Assembly: GCA_964017195.1 (NCBI GenBank)
Contig: OZ024898.1
Location: forward strand, 1,412,001-1,476,000
Source: Siderastrea radians
Taxonomy: Eukaryota > Cnidaria > Anthozoa > Scleractinia > Rhizangiidae
Direction: 5' to 3'
Length of the DNA stretch: 64,000 bases
The translations under genes and the position numbers were made by a program. This document shows positions 24,345-42,095 of this stretch, piece by piece; position 1 is the first letter of the stretch; each line of letters opens with the position of its first letter. The notes beneath the pieces are model-generated. The model was given only the letters and a program-made list of their open reading frames with translations, did not search any database and was not told the origin of the DNA.

Positions 24345-25633
24345 CTAAATAGGGCTCCTAACAGAGTAAAAACTATCAAACTCACATCAAGCTACACATA
24401 TAAAAAAATCATTTGTTGCAAGTTGAATATCAAAGTAACAGGGCCACTTCTATAACAAGAATGAAGCTCTGGTTGATTTACCTGCAACAAAACCAAGCCC
24501 CTCAGATGACACAAATGTGCTATTTATATGAATCACTAGAGGCTAAGCTATGCAGTGGCTGAGAAAAAGCATAAATACAAATTGTCTTCTGACTTACAAT
24601 TTGACAAAGCCATTAGCTTAATCACATAAATGGCCATTCTGTTATACTTTTTGTGAACAACAATCAAGAAACATTTTGCTAGGAAATGGCATATACACCA
24701 AAGATGTGATAATACTATTGGAACAAATTAACTAATATTTTATTAACTATGGAAAGTACGAGAAGACAACATTTAACACAAAACAAGGTTACTGTAATGA
24801 CTTTTTCACTATCTTGAATAGACTGTTATTAAAGATATTGTCTTATCATGTACTAAATATTGTAAATTACATTGAAATGCATCATGAAAGTCCTTGATAA
24901 GCAAGTAAGGTTCTAAGTGCGAGATGTATACTATGAGTTAATGGCTGGTGTCAGGTAATATTCCATACAAAAACAAAGGGCACACTTACATGTCAGTGTT
25001 TCAACAAAACCTGCTAATAATAAAGCACTCCGTCTTGACCAAAATGGCAAGAAAATGTGAGAATTGTCAATGTTACAAACAATCTGCCAATTTTAATGGT
25101 CCATGGTCTTCTGAGTATCCTTGATGTCTTAATGGAAATTCCTGTAATATTATGTCCAATTCCTATAAAATTTGTGGCTAATGACATACAACTTTCTTGA
25201 CTTCTCATTAATTTTGAAAAATCAACTTCATCCTGTTCACTGTCACCATTCATCATCATGAACATCACCGGTCGTCATCATCCATCACTGGTGTCATCAA
25301 TATCATCATCACTTTCATTAGAGCGCTTTTCAAATGAGTGTCGTAAAACCAAAACAAAAGTAATTACCCCAGCCAATCACAACAGACACAAATTACCCAA
25401 TGAACCAATCAGAACTCAAAGCAAGTACATGTAACCGGCGTCAAGCGCGGGAAAAAACGTGCGAGCACGAGCAAGTTGCGACTTATTGGTTTGAGTTTTA
25501 CTCCTGATTGGTCGAGAAAGTGGCGCCTAAGGTTTTAACCAATCACAGAGCGAAGTAAAGCAAAACCAAAGCAAAACACGAATTACTTTCGACACTCAAT
25601 TGAAAACCGCTCTATCGTCACCCCTAATCATAG

Positions 25634-28182
25634 TTAATCATCATCATCATCATCATCACTACCATTGTTGTCATTAATACCATCAGCACTGCCATCATTA
25701 TTCTCACCCTCATGACCATCACTGCCATCGTTGTTTTTTACACCACCAACATTGGTGTCATCTTTGTTGTCATCACCACCAGCGTTGGTGGCATCACTGT
25801 CATCCTCACCATCATTGGCATCATCATCACCATCTTCCTCATTATCATCACTACCATCATCGCTGCTATTGCTGTTGTCATCCTCGCTGTCGTTGCTGCC
25901 ATCATCATTGTTATCACTGCCATGATTGTTACCATCATTATCACTGTCATTTGGTTCCTCTTTGACTTCACCATACTCAAGTCTTTTGATTTTCTGTCTA
26001 TACGCTTGCAACTCCTTGTGCATCTCCTTTAGCTTGAATAGCAACTGCTCCCGGGTCATAAAACGATGATTCACTTTTGCATTCGCCTTTCCAAACTGAT
26101 CTCTATCTCTTTCAATTTTTTGACGTAATACTTTTCTGCATTTTACACATTCAACACATGTTGATTTTGAAGCACATACAAGTAAGCAGCTGCTAGAAAA
26201 AGCCCTCATTTCTGACTTGCTAGGATCAGATGCACAGCTGTACTCTGCAAACCTAACTTCTGAAGAGGTAGACATTCCAGGAAAAGTGAAATTAAACCCT
26301 TTACACAACTTTGAACTTGACATACACTTGGCCAATAGTTCCAGCTCTTCTTTAGGGTTAGCCATTTGCCCCAGCTTCAAACCTAGATCTTTTGGGTAAA
26401 GTTTACGGCCGTGTGAGCTGATGGTACAGGCATACTGAGGGCTTTCATCTCCTTGGTCGGCACGTATCTCCGTGACGACTCGCTCCCCGTCTAAAAGCCA
26501 GTCTTCCACTCGCAGAATTGACAATGACTTGTCATTGTTTATCACCACCTGCCACCCAGGGACCATGATAAGATGTTTACTGGCTGAGCTGTCTGATTCA
26601 GACTGTGAGGAAGATTTTAAATCCTTTCTACGCAGGTGCTTCAATGCACGCACTCGCTTGCTTCCCTTTTGAAAGCGACGATTTGTAAAAAATACTTTTC
26701 CATCCCAAAAATCACGAATAATTGGTCTGAGTCGTGCTTGACAATGACTGACAGGCTTGCCACCATTCTGCTGCGACATCTCTTCATCACTTTGCAAGTG
26801 TGCCACAATGTCTGCCAAGCGATGATAGCAGTCATCAGGATGATACTCATAATGTTTCAAAAGCCTATCAATGAATAACAAAATGTTACATTAGTAAACA
26901 AACCAACGTGTGCTAAACTATGCTTCCCAAATAGATCAACTATCAATATTCCGACTTTTCCCTAACAAAAGTTAAATTTCCCTGACCAAACAAACTGTAC
27001 AAGATACAGATAGTATTAGCCCCTAACCTTCCCTTATAGTCATCTGTTTATGCCATCTTATTATTAATAATGACAGTTTGCATTGTTCGTTCTACAAAAA
27101 AGAAAAAAAAAAGGAACTTTGCTGAGGTGACAATTACCTGAAATTTTGGTCTGAACCTTTGATACAAATAAACCAGTGCTATTGAAAATTTCAATTTCTC
27201 TGATTTTTCTTTAAAATATCAATTTTCCCTTCCCATGACTTTTCTCTGACCTTGAAGTTCAACATTTCTGATCCTGAACAGTGGCAAATCTGTAAATCGT
27301 TATTTTATAAATAATTTTAGACAGTGATGGGTTTAAGGCTGAACAGACATTTTCACGGCTTACAATGGAAACCATGAAATGGTTTACTTTTGAGGAGCAT
27401 AGCCATTTCCGATGACATTCATGAGTGGTTATACACAAAAAAAGGAAACAGTTCACTCTTGAGGCGATAGGAGATTGCCAGTAAGGTCAATTCATCTCAT
27501 CATGGAGGGGGATGCAGTTTTTGAAGTGAGTTTAGAATACCACTTATTTACATATGACTGAATGCTTGGAAAAAACGAAGTATAACAAAACAAAAGGGGC
27601 AATTCTTGTTCAGTGACATGCAAATAACAGTCGCTGTGGATGACCAGGTGTTGAAGCCAAGATTTTATATGCAATAGCCCAAGATAGATTCACTCCACAG
27701 TACACGGCCCTCTAATAACGGCTTTTTGTTAAACTTCCAGCTTTCTAATGCTCCCTATCTCACAGAAGCGAGAACAGCTTGTTTCCAAGTTCATGTCATC
27801 TGGTGTTTCGAAAGCGTTTACACACACGCGAACATCCCACAAGCGCTAACGATTACCCTTATTTGCGGCTTTTTAACTAAATCTACCTGAATAGAACAGA
27901 TGAATAAATACGCAATTTCCGCTTTATAATAAAAAAGTGGTAACCAGTGGAAACCCTGAAGTTAGAACCAGGCATTGAACAGTTGCCTAAAGAATAGAGC
28001 TTGCATGCACACATGAGACTTGCATGTGAGATTCGAGAGGTGCCATATTTCACTCACCAAAACTTCACAGACAAGGGAAACGTATGACCAGAAACTTTTG
28101 TTTTCTTAGCACCAGCTTCTTTTTTTATGCATTCTTCTTCCTCGTCACCTGGATGGACACGTTTCTTTTCCTTAGAGGCCAT
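25634..28182 (-). CDS. Uncharacterised protein with acidic tail (exons 28058-28182, 25634-26864)
   Basis: Exon 1 (MASKEKKRVHPGDEEEECIK to SVKF) joins exon 2 in frame across a GTGAGT donor and a TAG acceptor, giving 451 residues. I do not recognise the family. Residues 1-45 are basic/acidic. About 45-110 hold a helical-looking segment (LLKHYEYHPDDCYHRLADIV). The middle (about 140-290) has cysteines ending in CVECVKCRKVLRQKIERDRD, a possible metal-binding CxxC. A short coiled coil (REQLLFKLKEMHKELQAYRQ) follows. The last 100 or so residues are almost only D, N, G, S and E, coded by a GAT-rich triplet array. The start was chosen at MASKEKK because upstream sequence is unlike coding sequence. A nuclear or chromatin role is possible but unproven. 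A run of seven aspartates ends the protein. Confidence 0.75.
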
Positions 28183-29516
28183 CTCTTTTTTGACAAAACC
28201 AAACAATACCACAAGAGATCGACAGACTCGAAGATGGCGCTTGTCACACCTCAACCAAGTCCCTCTCCGCCAGTTTAACCTCGTCCCAGGCTTTCTCCTA
28301 AACCACAAAAAAAGTGCGGGCGGTTGCGGGCGCACTCTGGGCGCGACCAGTCTGAGGTCATATGAAGGCACTCGCGTGGGGTTAAATTTGAAATGCAAAG
28401 TTTCCTTTTCCTGGTTCTACAATTTTTTGGCTTGTTTAGAAAATTTCTTGACAATATTTTTAGTTTTTGTGCGCAGAGGTCGGCGGTCGAATACCGACAT
28501 TTGATTTCTTATACAAGAAGCTCATAATATTGCCGTTTAATATGGTGACAAAATGTTGGGAAAGATGGAACTTTTCCAGCGTATAGTTGTTTTTCGACTA
28601 TGGATTCAGTCAGGTTTGAGGAAATTGTGAGTGGAAATGGCGCATTTCAAGAAATATAGCTCATTTAGTGAAAAGAGGTATGCCTTTGTGCGGGTGAAAT
28701 GGAAGATCAGTGGGCAACCTTTGCACAATATTATAATACTAATTGGGAGCAAAAATTAGAAAGACGCTTATTCTCGCTCGAAGAGCGAATTTTTGCCCTA
28801 GATAGCAAGTACGTAAGATATAAACAAAGAAACACTGTTTATTTCATAAAATTTTATTAATTTTCAGTCATAACTCAAGCTTTGGCTACCTGTGGTAATA
28901 GATGATTGATTGGTATGTTTATGATATATATCGGGACGGGACAGGTGGATGTGGGTTGTATTTGTGGGGATAGGTGTAGGTGTTTGACAGCATATACTTA
29001 CCTTGGTACGTTTTCCCTTGCTAGGCAGAATATTCAATACAACTAGATGAAATGTTGTCCGTCCATGCATGTTTGATCAACTAACTAATCAAAGGCTCCT
29101 GAGAGTTACCTTGTGAATCTTGACAACATAATAAAAAATTCCATTTTTAAAAAAATAAAATCGAGTTACCAATATATATTTACGTTTATCTACTACTTGT
29201 CAAAGGGGATTTTTGAACTTCAGCTTGCAAGGGCCAAAGGTTTTCTGGTTTCCCAGACTACACTCCGGCAGTGCAGTTTACAGTGCTGCATGCCATACTG
29301 TTGCCATGCACTGACTGGCACCAAGTTATTGATGTAATATATCAAACACAAGAAAGAGTGTTTCATCAGGATATCCAAGCACTGAGAAGTGGGTTGAAAA
29401 AACGAGGTGCAGCCAAGTATTTTTAAAACCGACTTCGAGGTGTGGCTGTGAATGGTGCGTTTCGATCCTCACTGGTGTGAAGTTGTTTCCTGAGAGGTCC
29501 AATTTAAAGTGGTTTA
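28183..29516. other. Intergenic, decayed repeats
   Basis: Upstream region of the acidic-tail gene, including an 'aagatggcgc' YY1-like site at 28231 on the forward strand. Around 29340-29440 a stretch ('gtttcatcaggatatccaag', 'cgaggtgcagccaagtattt') resembles a common cnidarian inverted-repeat element. No gene is supported. Confidence 0.4.
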
Positions 29517-29774
29517 TTGACGTACTGCTTTGGAATGACGGTAAAGTTTATTGATTGGGACGTACACTCGTACACCCGTAGGGTTAAGGAAGCTATCCAC
29601 AAAAGACTTCACCCCGATTACTTCAACAGGGATAACGGAATTGAAATTCCTGAAGCAAGGATACCAGCGATCAAGAAACACAACAGGAGACCGGTCTGCC
29701 AGCAAACCACTGAGGACACCACTTCAATTGAGATCTCTCAGGAAACAACTTCTAGCTGGAACAATGAGGATTGA
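29517..29774 (+). pseudogene. PLE protein C-terminus fragment
   Basis: The frame reads SYTRRVKEAIHKRLHPDYFN followed by RDNGIEIPEARIPAIKKHN. I remember this as the region just after the GIY-YIG domain in cnidarian Penelope-like proteins (RRxKEAIHIRL...NRDxGIEIPEAW). The nuclease core and reverse transcriptase are gone, so it is a broken remnant. Confidence 0.65.
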
Positions 29775-29828
29775 AACCCACCAATCACCATCGTGATATA
29801 TGTGGTGATGCATGACCAGTCGACCTTA

Positions 29829-29870
29829 TCGCCTGACAAAGACTAGCGGTAAGCAGTCGAAACGTTGTGA
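29829..29870 (+). ncRNA. Degenerate hammerhead-like motif
   Basis: Stem I TCGC pairs GTGA (with one G-U), stem II GACT pairs AGTC, and GAAA is kept at 29859-29862. The CTGATGA box has decayed to CTGACAA, which removes an essential core base. It shares the extra A before stem II with the motif at 4172. It is probably inactive. Confidence 0.5.
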
Positions 29871-29945
29871 GCTACAACTCAAGTGACCACATCGTGAGAC
29901 AAACGATATACACATTATTATTGAATTCACCACGACGAACAATAA

Positions 29946-31152
29946 CCATCTTTTTTACGATGTATAAACATGCTTTGGTTATAATTTCCTATAATGCAGG
30001 TACACTCCTTGTATTTTCCTCATTTCTATTCATTCCATAATAGCACTCACAACAATATAAAAACAGTCTAAATGTTATGTGAACATGGTATGAAGTTTTG
30101 AATCTTGTACAGGAATGAACATCATACCACAATGGAAACACACAGCAAACATTCCCTATAAATAACGCAAATTATATTTATTTTAGTATAAACTTACGAA
30201 ACGAACTTGAAAATCATTATTTCTTAGGAGAAAACACAGCAGACATTTTGGCATTTGCATATTTTAATTTTCCTTTGAGTAGATGCCTTAGATAATAAAT
30301 TAACATACAAAAGCATTAGATGGTTGACATCAAGCTGCATTCTTAAAATGCCACAATCAAAATCCTCCAAATGAAATGACATGAACTACTTTGGATGCCA
30401 AACAAATGTAAGTTAGGTCAGGTAATTTGCAGAAAATGAAATGATAGTGTTAGTCATGCTAACTCGGATTTCACTCCCAAGATTGCATAAGATCAAAATT
30501 AAAGAAAAATAGCAAATTCACTTTGTAGAACACTGAAAAACTGAGAGCACCACAGGACAGTGCTGTGCAACAGCTTTCATTTGAATGCCACACCATGGGA
30601 TTTCATCCACAAACTCAAAAGTTAGAGGCACATTATTGAACAATTTGGCTGTTGGTGAGTTTAAAAGTTATTGTTCAATAAGGAATTTAGCCTGTGAAGA
30701 GTCTCCTATAGTCAGAGAATAGAGCATCCGTGCTCAGCTCAGTTCTCTTCCTGACTTATCTACCCCACATGAAGGAGCCTGTCAAACTCTAGAGAAGCCA
30801 ATGATCTTAACTGTAGTTGCCAACAATGACACTGAATATTGAATAGTGGGTCTAAAATGAGCAGCTGAAGACCTGCCTCGCACCTAGGTGCTTCTTTTTC
30901 TGGGCAGTGCAAAGGATCATAGGAAGGCTGAAGAAATCACAAAACCTTCCCTTGGTGCCTTGCAATCTCTGTGAAGCCTTTCTTCACTTGCTCTTGTGCC
31001 AAAACACTGAGAAGGGCCTGGGTATGAGGCAGACACACTCATGACTCAGGACAGCACTGTTTATGATATCTACCTCATGAAATAAATTTCAAATTAATAA
31101 AGATAACAAAAATTATGTGGACAAGTTACGTAAAAATTCATTAACATTGTAT
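29946..31152. other. Intergenic AT-rich DNA
   Basis: About 30530-30640 carries one copy of the 'catttgaatg...actcaaaagttagag' dispersed repeat. No gene was found. Confidence 0.5.
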
Positions 31153-32420
31153 TTTACAGTCAAAATACTCAGCGCATTCCGCTTAATATTTAGCAATGAT
31201 TTTCATTAATCAGAAACAGATTGCATTATTGGAATCAAAATTCTATTTTTAAATTGAAGATTGAAATCTTCCAATGGTAGACTCTTGCGAAGTAACGAAT
31301 GTTAAGGTGATTCCATCGAAATAGAAGGAATATTTAAAAATTTCTAAGACTTGGTCTAACGGGTAATTATGTTCCTAACATTTCCAAAATGCAATAAAAA
31401 ATAGGGGTCACCGAGCTTGTTTTGGCACAAAATGGATAGCCCTTTGATAGTAACTATACGACCCGCAAGGTTTTCCTAGGAGACCCTAGTAATCAGAAAT
31501 TAGAACCATAATTTCTTAAAAAGTCATACCTTGTATTGAAATATTGGAGCAGTTCAACAAAGTGGACATTTATCTTGCATTGTGCACTATTTTAGTTGAA
31601 CAGGAATTAAGGATATGAAAAAAAATTAAAGAATTTGCCCCGTGCGTACATACCCTGCTGTACCTAAAGGCGTGTTCTTTTCGGCATTTAAATAAAAATA
31701 TCTCAAAGCAGAATTTTTAACTTTTCTTGAAATCGCAGTATGTTGTACTCGACTGTGTGCCATTTGAATTTATGCATTAAAAAATGGGGGTCACCGAGCT
31801 CGTTTAGGAGAAAACGACCTGTTATTTCTCTGAACTGCTCATCTTCCACACAAAACCTATGAAGTTCCGAACGTGCGCGCGCTACTGCGCGCGCTAATCA
31901 CGCAAAAAATGATGCGTAGAAAGGATGCGCAATGCAATTGAAGGGAATCACCTTAATTGGATTGTTACTTACATAAGCCAAAAGTTCACACGTGAAATAT
32001 GAAACCGTTAGTGGCTGTTGGTTTAAGTCAGTTTGACATAACAGGGAGTTTTTCTTAATTTTCAGGAACATTTCTTGTGCATTAACAGCACACTTGTTTT
32101 TAAGAATTTATTCTTCACAGTTTTATAACAGCAGACAGCTTCTTCACGTGTAAAAGTACTTGCAATTAATATTTCATTGAGTGAACACAAATCAGGTCAG
32201 ATACGTCAAGCAGCCAACATTCTGCTACTTGCACATGAACATTCGCCTGATGTCAATATCAAAGCAGTCAGCACTCCTTATCTGGAACAAGGCTACCGTT
32301 GGAACAATACAACAGTCAATTTGAAAGTGGAATTTTGATTCCAATAATACAGTCCGTTCCCGATTAATGAAAGTCATTCCCAAATAATAAGCAGAACGTG
32401 CTGAGTATTTCGACTATAAA
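31153..32420 (+). mobile_element. TIR element, copy 1 (interrupted)
   Basis: The ends TTTACAGTCAAAATACTCAG and its imperfect inverted match are followed by inner bases that extend the TIR to about 36 bp. Without the nested insertion at 31302-31956 it is about 613 bp, matching the 618-bp copy at 36454-37071. No transposase was found. Confidence 0.8.
31302..31956. mobile_element. Nested TTAA-flanked element
   Basis: TTAA at 31302 and 31953 flanks an insert with short TIRs GGTGATTCC / GGAATCACC. The sister copy at 36.6 kb lacks it and shows a single TTGA-type site there, so the TTAA duplication can be read directly. Two internal 'ggggtcaccgagct' repeats (near 31405 and 31787) are present. Confidence 0.8.
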
Positions 32421-32466
32421 AAATGTGCTGTAGAAATGGTTGATAAATAATACAGAGCAAGTTATT

Positions 32467-37484
<5,018 letters not shown>

Positions 37485-37488
37485 CTTG

Positions 37489-38113
37489 GATTGTTTTGAG
37501 GATCGAAGCCGTGTGGCGAGGTCGCTTGGCCCTTCCAACACAGGATACGCAAGTACAATAATAAGAGTTTGTAAGGGAGCATTCAGGAGTGAAATTTGTG
37601 ATCATTAAATGACGAGTAGGGGTCGGGTGTTTCTCCTCCTTTGTATGAAAAGACGGCATAGAAATCGGGAAACAACACCGGGTAACATTTTCTCTAACTT
37701 AATTGAACGATACACTTGATTCACGCGTAGTTATTCTCCCCTCACAAAGGTCTATATCGTCGGCGTTACGTCCCGAAGGAAGAGACCTCGGTTAGCTGGG
37801 AAGTTTATTTAATGATTCGAACTGATCTTACGCTACCTTTGGTCTTCCTGTGCTTTGAAGCAAACACAGGGTGTTAGGTGGGAGGGACGGAGGGCCTGAG
37901 TGGGATGGTGAAAAGATCGGGCAGCACTAGTCATTGAGCATTTGTATGCTTGTCCCAGGACAAATATCCTCTCCGTTGGTAAAATCGATGCTTTCGGTCA
38001 AATTCACCCCCAGTCATCGAGCTGGTATCTCGTATCTGCCTTCCCAAGATGAGGCTGAAGATATTGCTTTAACTTTCTCTTTCGCAAGTCCGCTCTCGTC
38101 TCCTGTTTCTCAC
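37489..38113. other. PEF1 upstream region
   Basis: No gene or element was recognised. Confidence 0.5.
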
Positions 38114-38271
38114 TAGCCTGTTCCAGGCGTTCAGATAGTGGAGCGCGAGCGAAAAAGAAAGCTAGCGAAAGAGGGGGAAAAAACGAAGAGTTTCCCCTCG
38201 TTTTTTTCCCGCTCTTTCGCTCGCTCTATTTTTCCCTCGCGCTCCACAATCTGAACGCCTGGAACAGGCTA
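38114..38271. mobile_element. Foldback element with 9-bp target duplication
   Basis: The 158 bp form nearly one hairpin, beginning TAGCCTGTTCCAGGCGTTCA and ending with its complement. GTTTCTCAC directly flanks both sides (38105-38113 and 38272-38280). Long TIRs with 9-bp duplications are typical of Mutator-like (MULE) non-autonomous elements. Confidence 0.8.
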
Positions 38272-38679
38272 GTTTCTCACAGGTTTGGTTTATGAGGGGA
38301 AGACAAAAATGGAGCCTAACAGGACTACAACCAACGATAACCGTGTCATTTTAGCGCAGTAGACTCCTGTTATCCCGAAAACGCAAGGAAAACTAAAGAT
38401 TGTTGGAGAATACGGAGGCTAAAATAGCCAACAGTAAGCCAGCGAACATCAAGCAAGGGCAACGACTTTCAGTCCCAGATGAAGCGGGATTCGAAATTGC
38501 CGGGGTGCGAGACTGCGGCCTTCTGGAAATTGAAAGGATTCAAGTATCAAAAAAGGTTGCAAAATTTTGATGGAAATAACGAGGCAAAAATATGCGAGGC
38601 TTGGAGTCTTCGAGCGACCAAAGACCACGGCCATTTTCTGTTTTTGGCGTACAAAAAAGATGCAATTTTTCAAGGTCCA

Positions 38680-38731
38680 TCATCATCGTCGTCGTCGTCG
38701 TCATCATCATAATCATCATCATCATCATTGT
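38680..38731. repeat. CGT/CAT triplet microsatellite
   Basis: A run of TCG then TCA/ATC triplets. The surrounding frames on both strands are artefacts. Confidence 0.85.
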
Positions 38732-38859
38732 TTTAACCATTTTAACACACCATATCATTACGAGAAAGGGTGCTGTACGTTCATAGAAAATTAGTACAAG
38801 AAACAGTCCGAGTTGGAAAAGTCTCAGGGAGGAGCCCCCCAAGCCAGCCTAGGCACAAG

Positions 38860-41800
38860 GATGAGAAAACAGTTCAATGTCACCACTTATAAACGACATC
38901 ATTTATTTGTGCAACCACCTTTCAATTTTAATACAGCAATTCAAAAGTCTACTTTTCTTTACATCATTTACATTCTGTCTACACATCCGCTTACATTGTA
39001 CAAGGCGGCACTTGTCAGTATTACACAATAAAATACAAAACCCTATCCATTGCATCATTACACCGATATTAATATGATGGCGGGCTCGGAAAAATGAGCC
39101 CATAACAATTTAAAATTACACAGTCTAAAACCTAAAACGGCAATAACTTCCAGATGTGCTTTAATTAACAACATGATAACCTTACATTTATGATTATAAC
39201 TTTATAAATTTTTACTCACATTTTTTGAATACACATGAGTGGTACGAAATTTCACCGAAGCAAAACTGCCATGTCCGGCACACTTTCGGAAGCACAAGTC
39301 CTCCTTTCATGGCAAGCCAAAACGAAATGACCCGATGTTAACCGAAGACCTCCGAAGTGGAGTTGAATAACACAAGCTCAAACCGACGGACAACAGACTG
39401 CCAAAGGAACAGATCGCCAAAGCGACCGACAGACAACGGAGATCTCTGAAATGACCCGACAGCTGCCATGAGAGACTTGTACTAACGCTCAACAAAACAA
39501 CAAGTTAATTAGAATTGAATATATCCAGGTCTTCTCTATACAGTTGGCTGGTTACAAAGCAATAAACCGTATTCGCTGATGGCCATTTACAAATGTACAG
39601 AATGTACAGGTATTTTGTTACAAGTAGGCCAAGGTTTACACCTAATAAACTTGAAAAATCCTCACTTTACATAGTTTAAATTTCTTACAATGCTCTGAAT
39701 ATTATGTATAGAAGCTCAGGTGGACTGAGTTAAGTTCTGTAAATCCAAATATTTACCAACATACGTATAAAACATAGAAACTTTGGTGTTTTATGACATA
39801 TTTTTGACTATTTAACAATACTAGTTAAGGATGGTGGTTGTTTTGAGAGGATAATTTAAAAAAAATATTTACTGTTATGATAGAGTGCAAACAGTATTTC
39901 CGTGAAAATTTGTAACATTTTGTACAATTTAGTTGAAAAATTGTTGAAGCATGAACAGCCGCTTATTTGACTAGATGACGAGAGGAAATTGACTATTCAC
40001 AAAATTGCACAATTGTGCAATTTTGTTTTACTAATGTTTCACGTAAATACTGTTTGCACTCTAAATTACAACTCAATCATTCATTACACACTAGTTCACA
40101 GGATATTTGTCAGCTACCCACCCCTCCCCCTTAACAATGGTCACGGCATTTTTGCTTCAGTAAATTACAAACTTTACACTTAAAAGCCCTTTCTGTATGA
40201 AGCAAGAACCTTCCAGTTTGACACCAATAGCTACAAAATCAGTAAGTGAAAACGACCTTTCGTGGCTAGAATGTTCTGTGAAGGGAACTTAAACGTAACA
40301 GAGACAATTTCAAAGTTATCGTTTCAGTATCTCGAGAACACCAACAAGTAGAAGATCAGGCTCAATTAACAAAACTAGCCCTGGCTTACTAAAAAACTTG
40401 AAAGGCCTGGTGGCTGATGACTTTCCAGTTTATCAATTAGAACGTGATTTAGATCACTTCACATTGGATTAAATGGAAGTTTAATGTGACGAGTTAATTT
40501 GCCAAATTTGGTGGACCGACAACAAATACATGTTGACAGAAGATGGGAGACTCGAGAAATGTCCAAAACCTTTCACGTAGTATCTTCTTTAGGTAGCAGG
40601 AAACAATTTACAATAGATTAACGATCCTTAGCGTTCTGTACATATGGTACAATTGTACATTTACTTAATATACATAATTAAATCCTTCTTGAAGGCTCTT
40701 GTTTCATAGTATAGCTTTCACTGCATCAATATTACAACAGTACTGCATCAATATTACAACAGTATTGCATCAATATTACAACACTATTAAATCGATAAAC
40801 ATACAACTCCTAAAAACCCACACTAGATATTAAGAATGCTGTATAAACGGCTTATGACCTCCACTATTATTGTCCCTTGTTTACAATTTGTTCAGTTTTA
40901 GTATGTGCATCCTAACTATCAAAAAATTCGACCCTCCATGGAGAAGGAAAATATTATTAGAGCTACGTATAGGATCTTCATCTTATTAAAACATATAATC
41001 CACAATAAATTTGTAAACGATAATAATTAAGCAAAATGATTTAAATCTTCTTAGCATAGTTGTAATCACTGAAAGATAATTGATTAAGAATCCTAAAAGG
41101 TCACTGTAAAATAAAATGTTGAAATAGATTTACTCCTTAACGTGCCAAAACCAGGTTATTTTACGCGACTCTATCATGTTCAAGAACAAGCTCAAAAAGA
41201 AGGCATTTTACACACAGAAAACAGAAGTCTCCAGTAATTTTTCTACAGAAATCAAGTAACAAAATTCCCATTTCGTTTCAATCTTGATCGGTTTTGACAA
41301 TCCCTGTCATGATTTTATAACTTTAAAATCTTGGAACTATGCTTTCCAGTTTTAGTCAGTACTATAGCTAGATTAAAACAGTGATTTCCAAGCTCACTGT
41401 CTTGTATTGTCGTTATTCAATTCTATGACCAGTTACAACTGTACACACAAAAGAATCACAAAAAATAACCCAGTCCTATAATCATTATTATTCCAAGCTG
41501 CTTGTTACTTTTCTGAGCAAACAATTTTTAAATCGTTAAAGCTTAACTGCCTAAAAATATAACAGGAAATAAATATTGCCAACAAGAGCCATATTAAAGA
41601 AAACTTCAAAGTAATTAAAATTACTTAGAGCACGTCAAATGATAGGAAATAATCTCAGGCACGTGTTAAAGAGAAAATCTACAACATCTTATCGGATATT
41701 ACAAATAAATTAATAATTAATTTTCATCAAAAGCGGATTACTTTAAAGATTCACATGCTTAGTCACATGAATGAAATTTTAAATCATTCCTTCAAAATAT

Positions 41801-42095
41801 GATAACATAACGACACAAAACAACAGATCATTGGCTGAGAAGAAAATGATTTCCACTAAATTTACCTTTATATATTATGTATATGTTACTAAGCTGAACG
41901 AAATAGATGAGATATGTATTCCTAGGCAAGTAACAGACCACTGGTCATGTCCGTGGGGGTAAAATTGAAAAACAATCCCTTTAAAAGCCTAACAGACGAC
42001 TTAGGAAAGAAGAAGACCATCGGATATATCACAAGGGTGAAGTCCTATCCCCGCCCCTTCCCTCTGGAATGCGCACCAAAAGGTGAAGAAACACT
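38860..42095 (-). other. Probable 3' untranslated region and flank of Pumilio
   Basis: A 3.2-kb AT-rich stretch has no coding potential and lies directly after the Pumilio stop. Pumilio genes commonly have long 3' UTRs. A 22-bp unit ('ctgcatcaatattacaacag') repeats three times near 40722-40792. I saw no exact TGTANATA site on the reverse strand in a manual look, and the scan was not exhaustive. Confidence 0.4.

Larger units (their letters stand above)
21928..25633. other. Intergenic region with dispersed repeats
   Basis: No coding sequence is supported between GEMIN7 and the acidic-tail gene. About 23330-23470 contains 'cctaaacagggtcagggatt'-type sequence related to 36180-36330. Two inverted-repeat elements are listed separately. 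Confidence 0.5.
29517..29945 (+). mobile_element. Penelope-like element 3' remnant (family 3)
   Basis: It contains the tail of a PLE endonuclease frame and a degenerate hammerhead core. Upstream sequence no longer codes, so only the 3' end remains. Boundaries are approximate. Confidence 0.6.

Noticed and set aside
25712..26032. Forward Ile/Thr/Val-rich and Ser-rich frames
   Set aside because: Antisense readings of the acidic triplet-coded tail.
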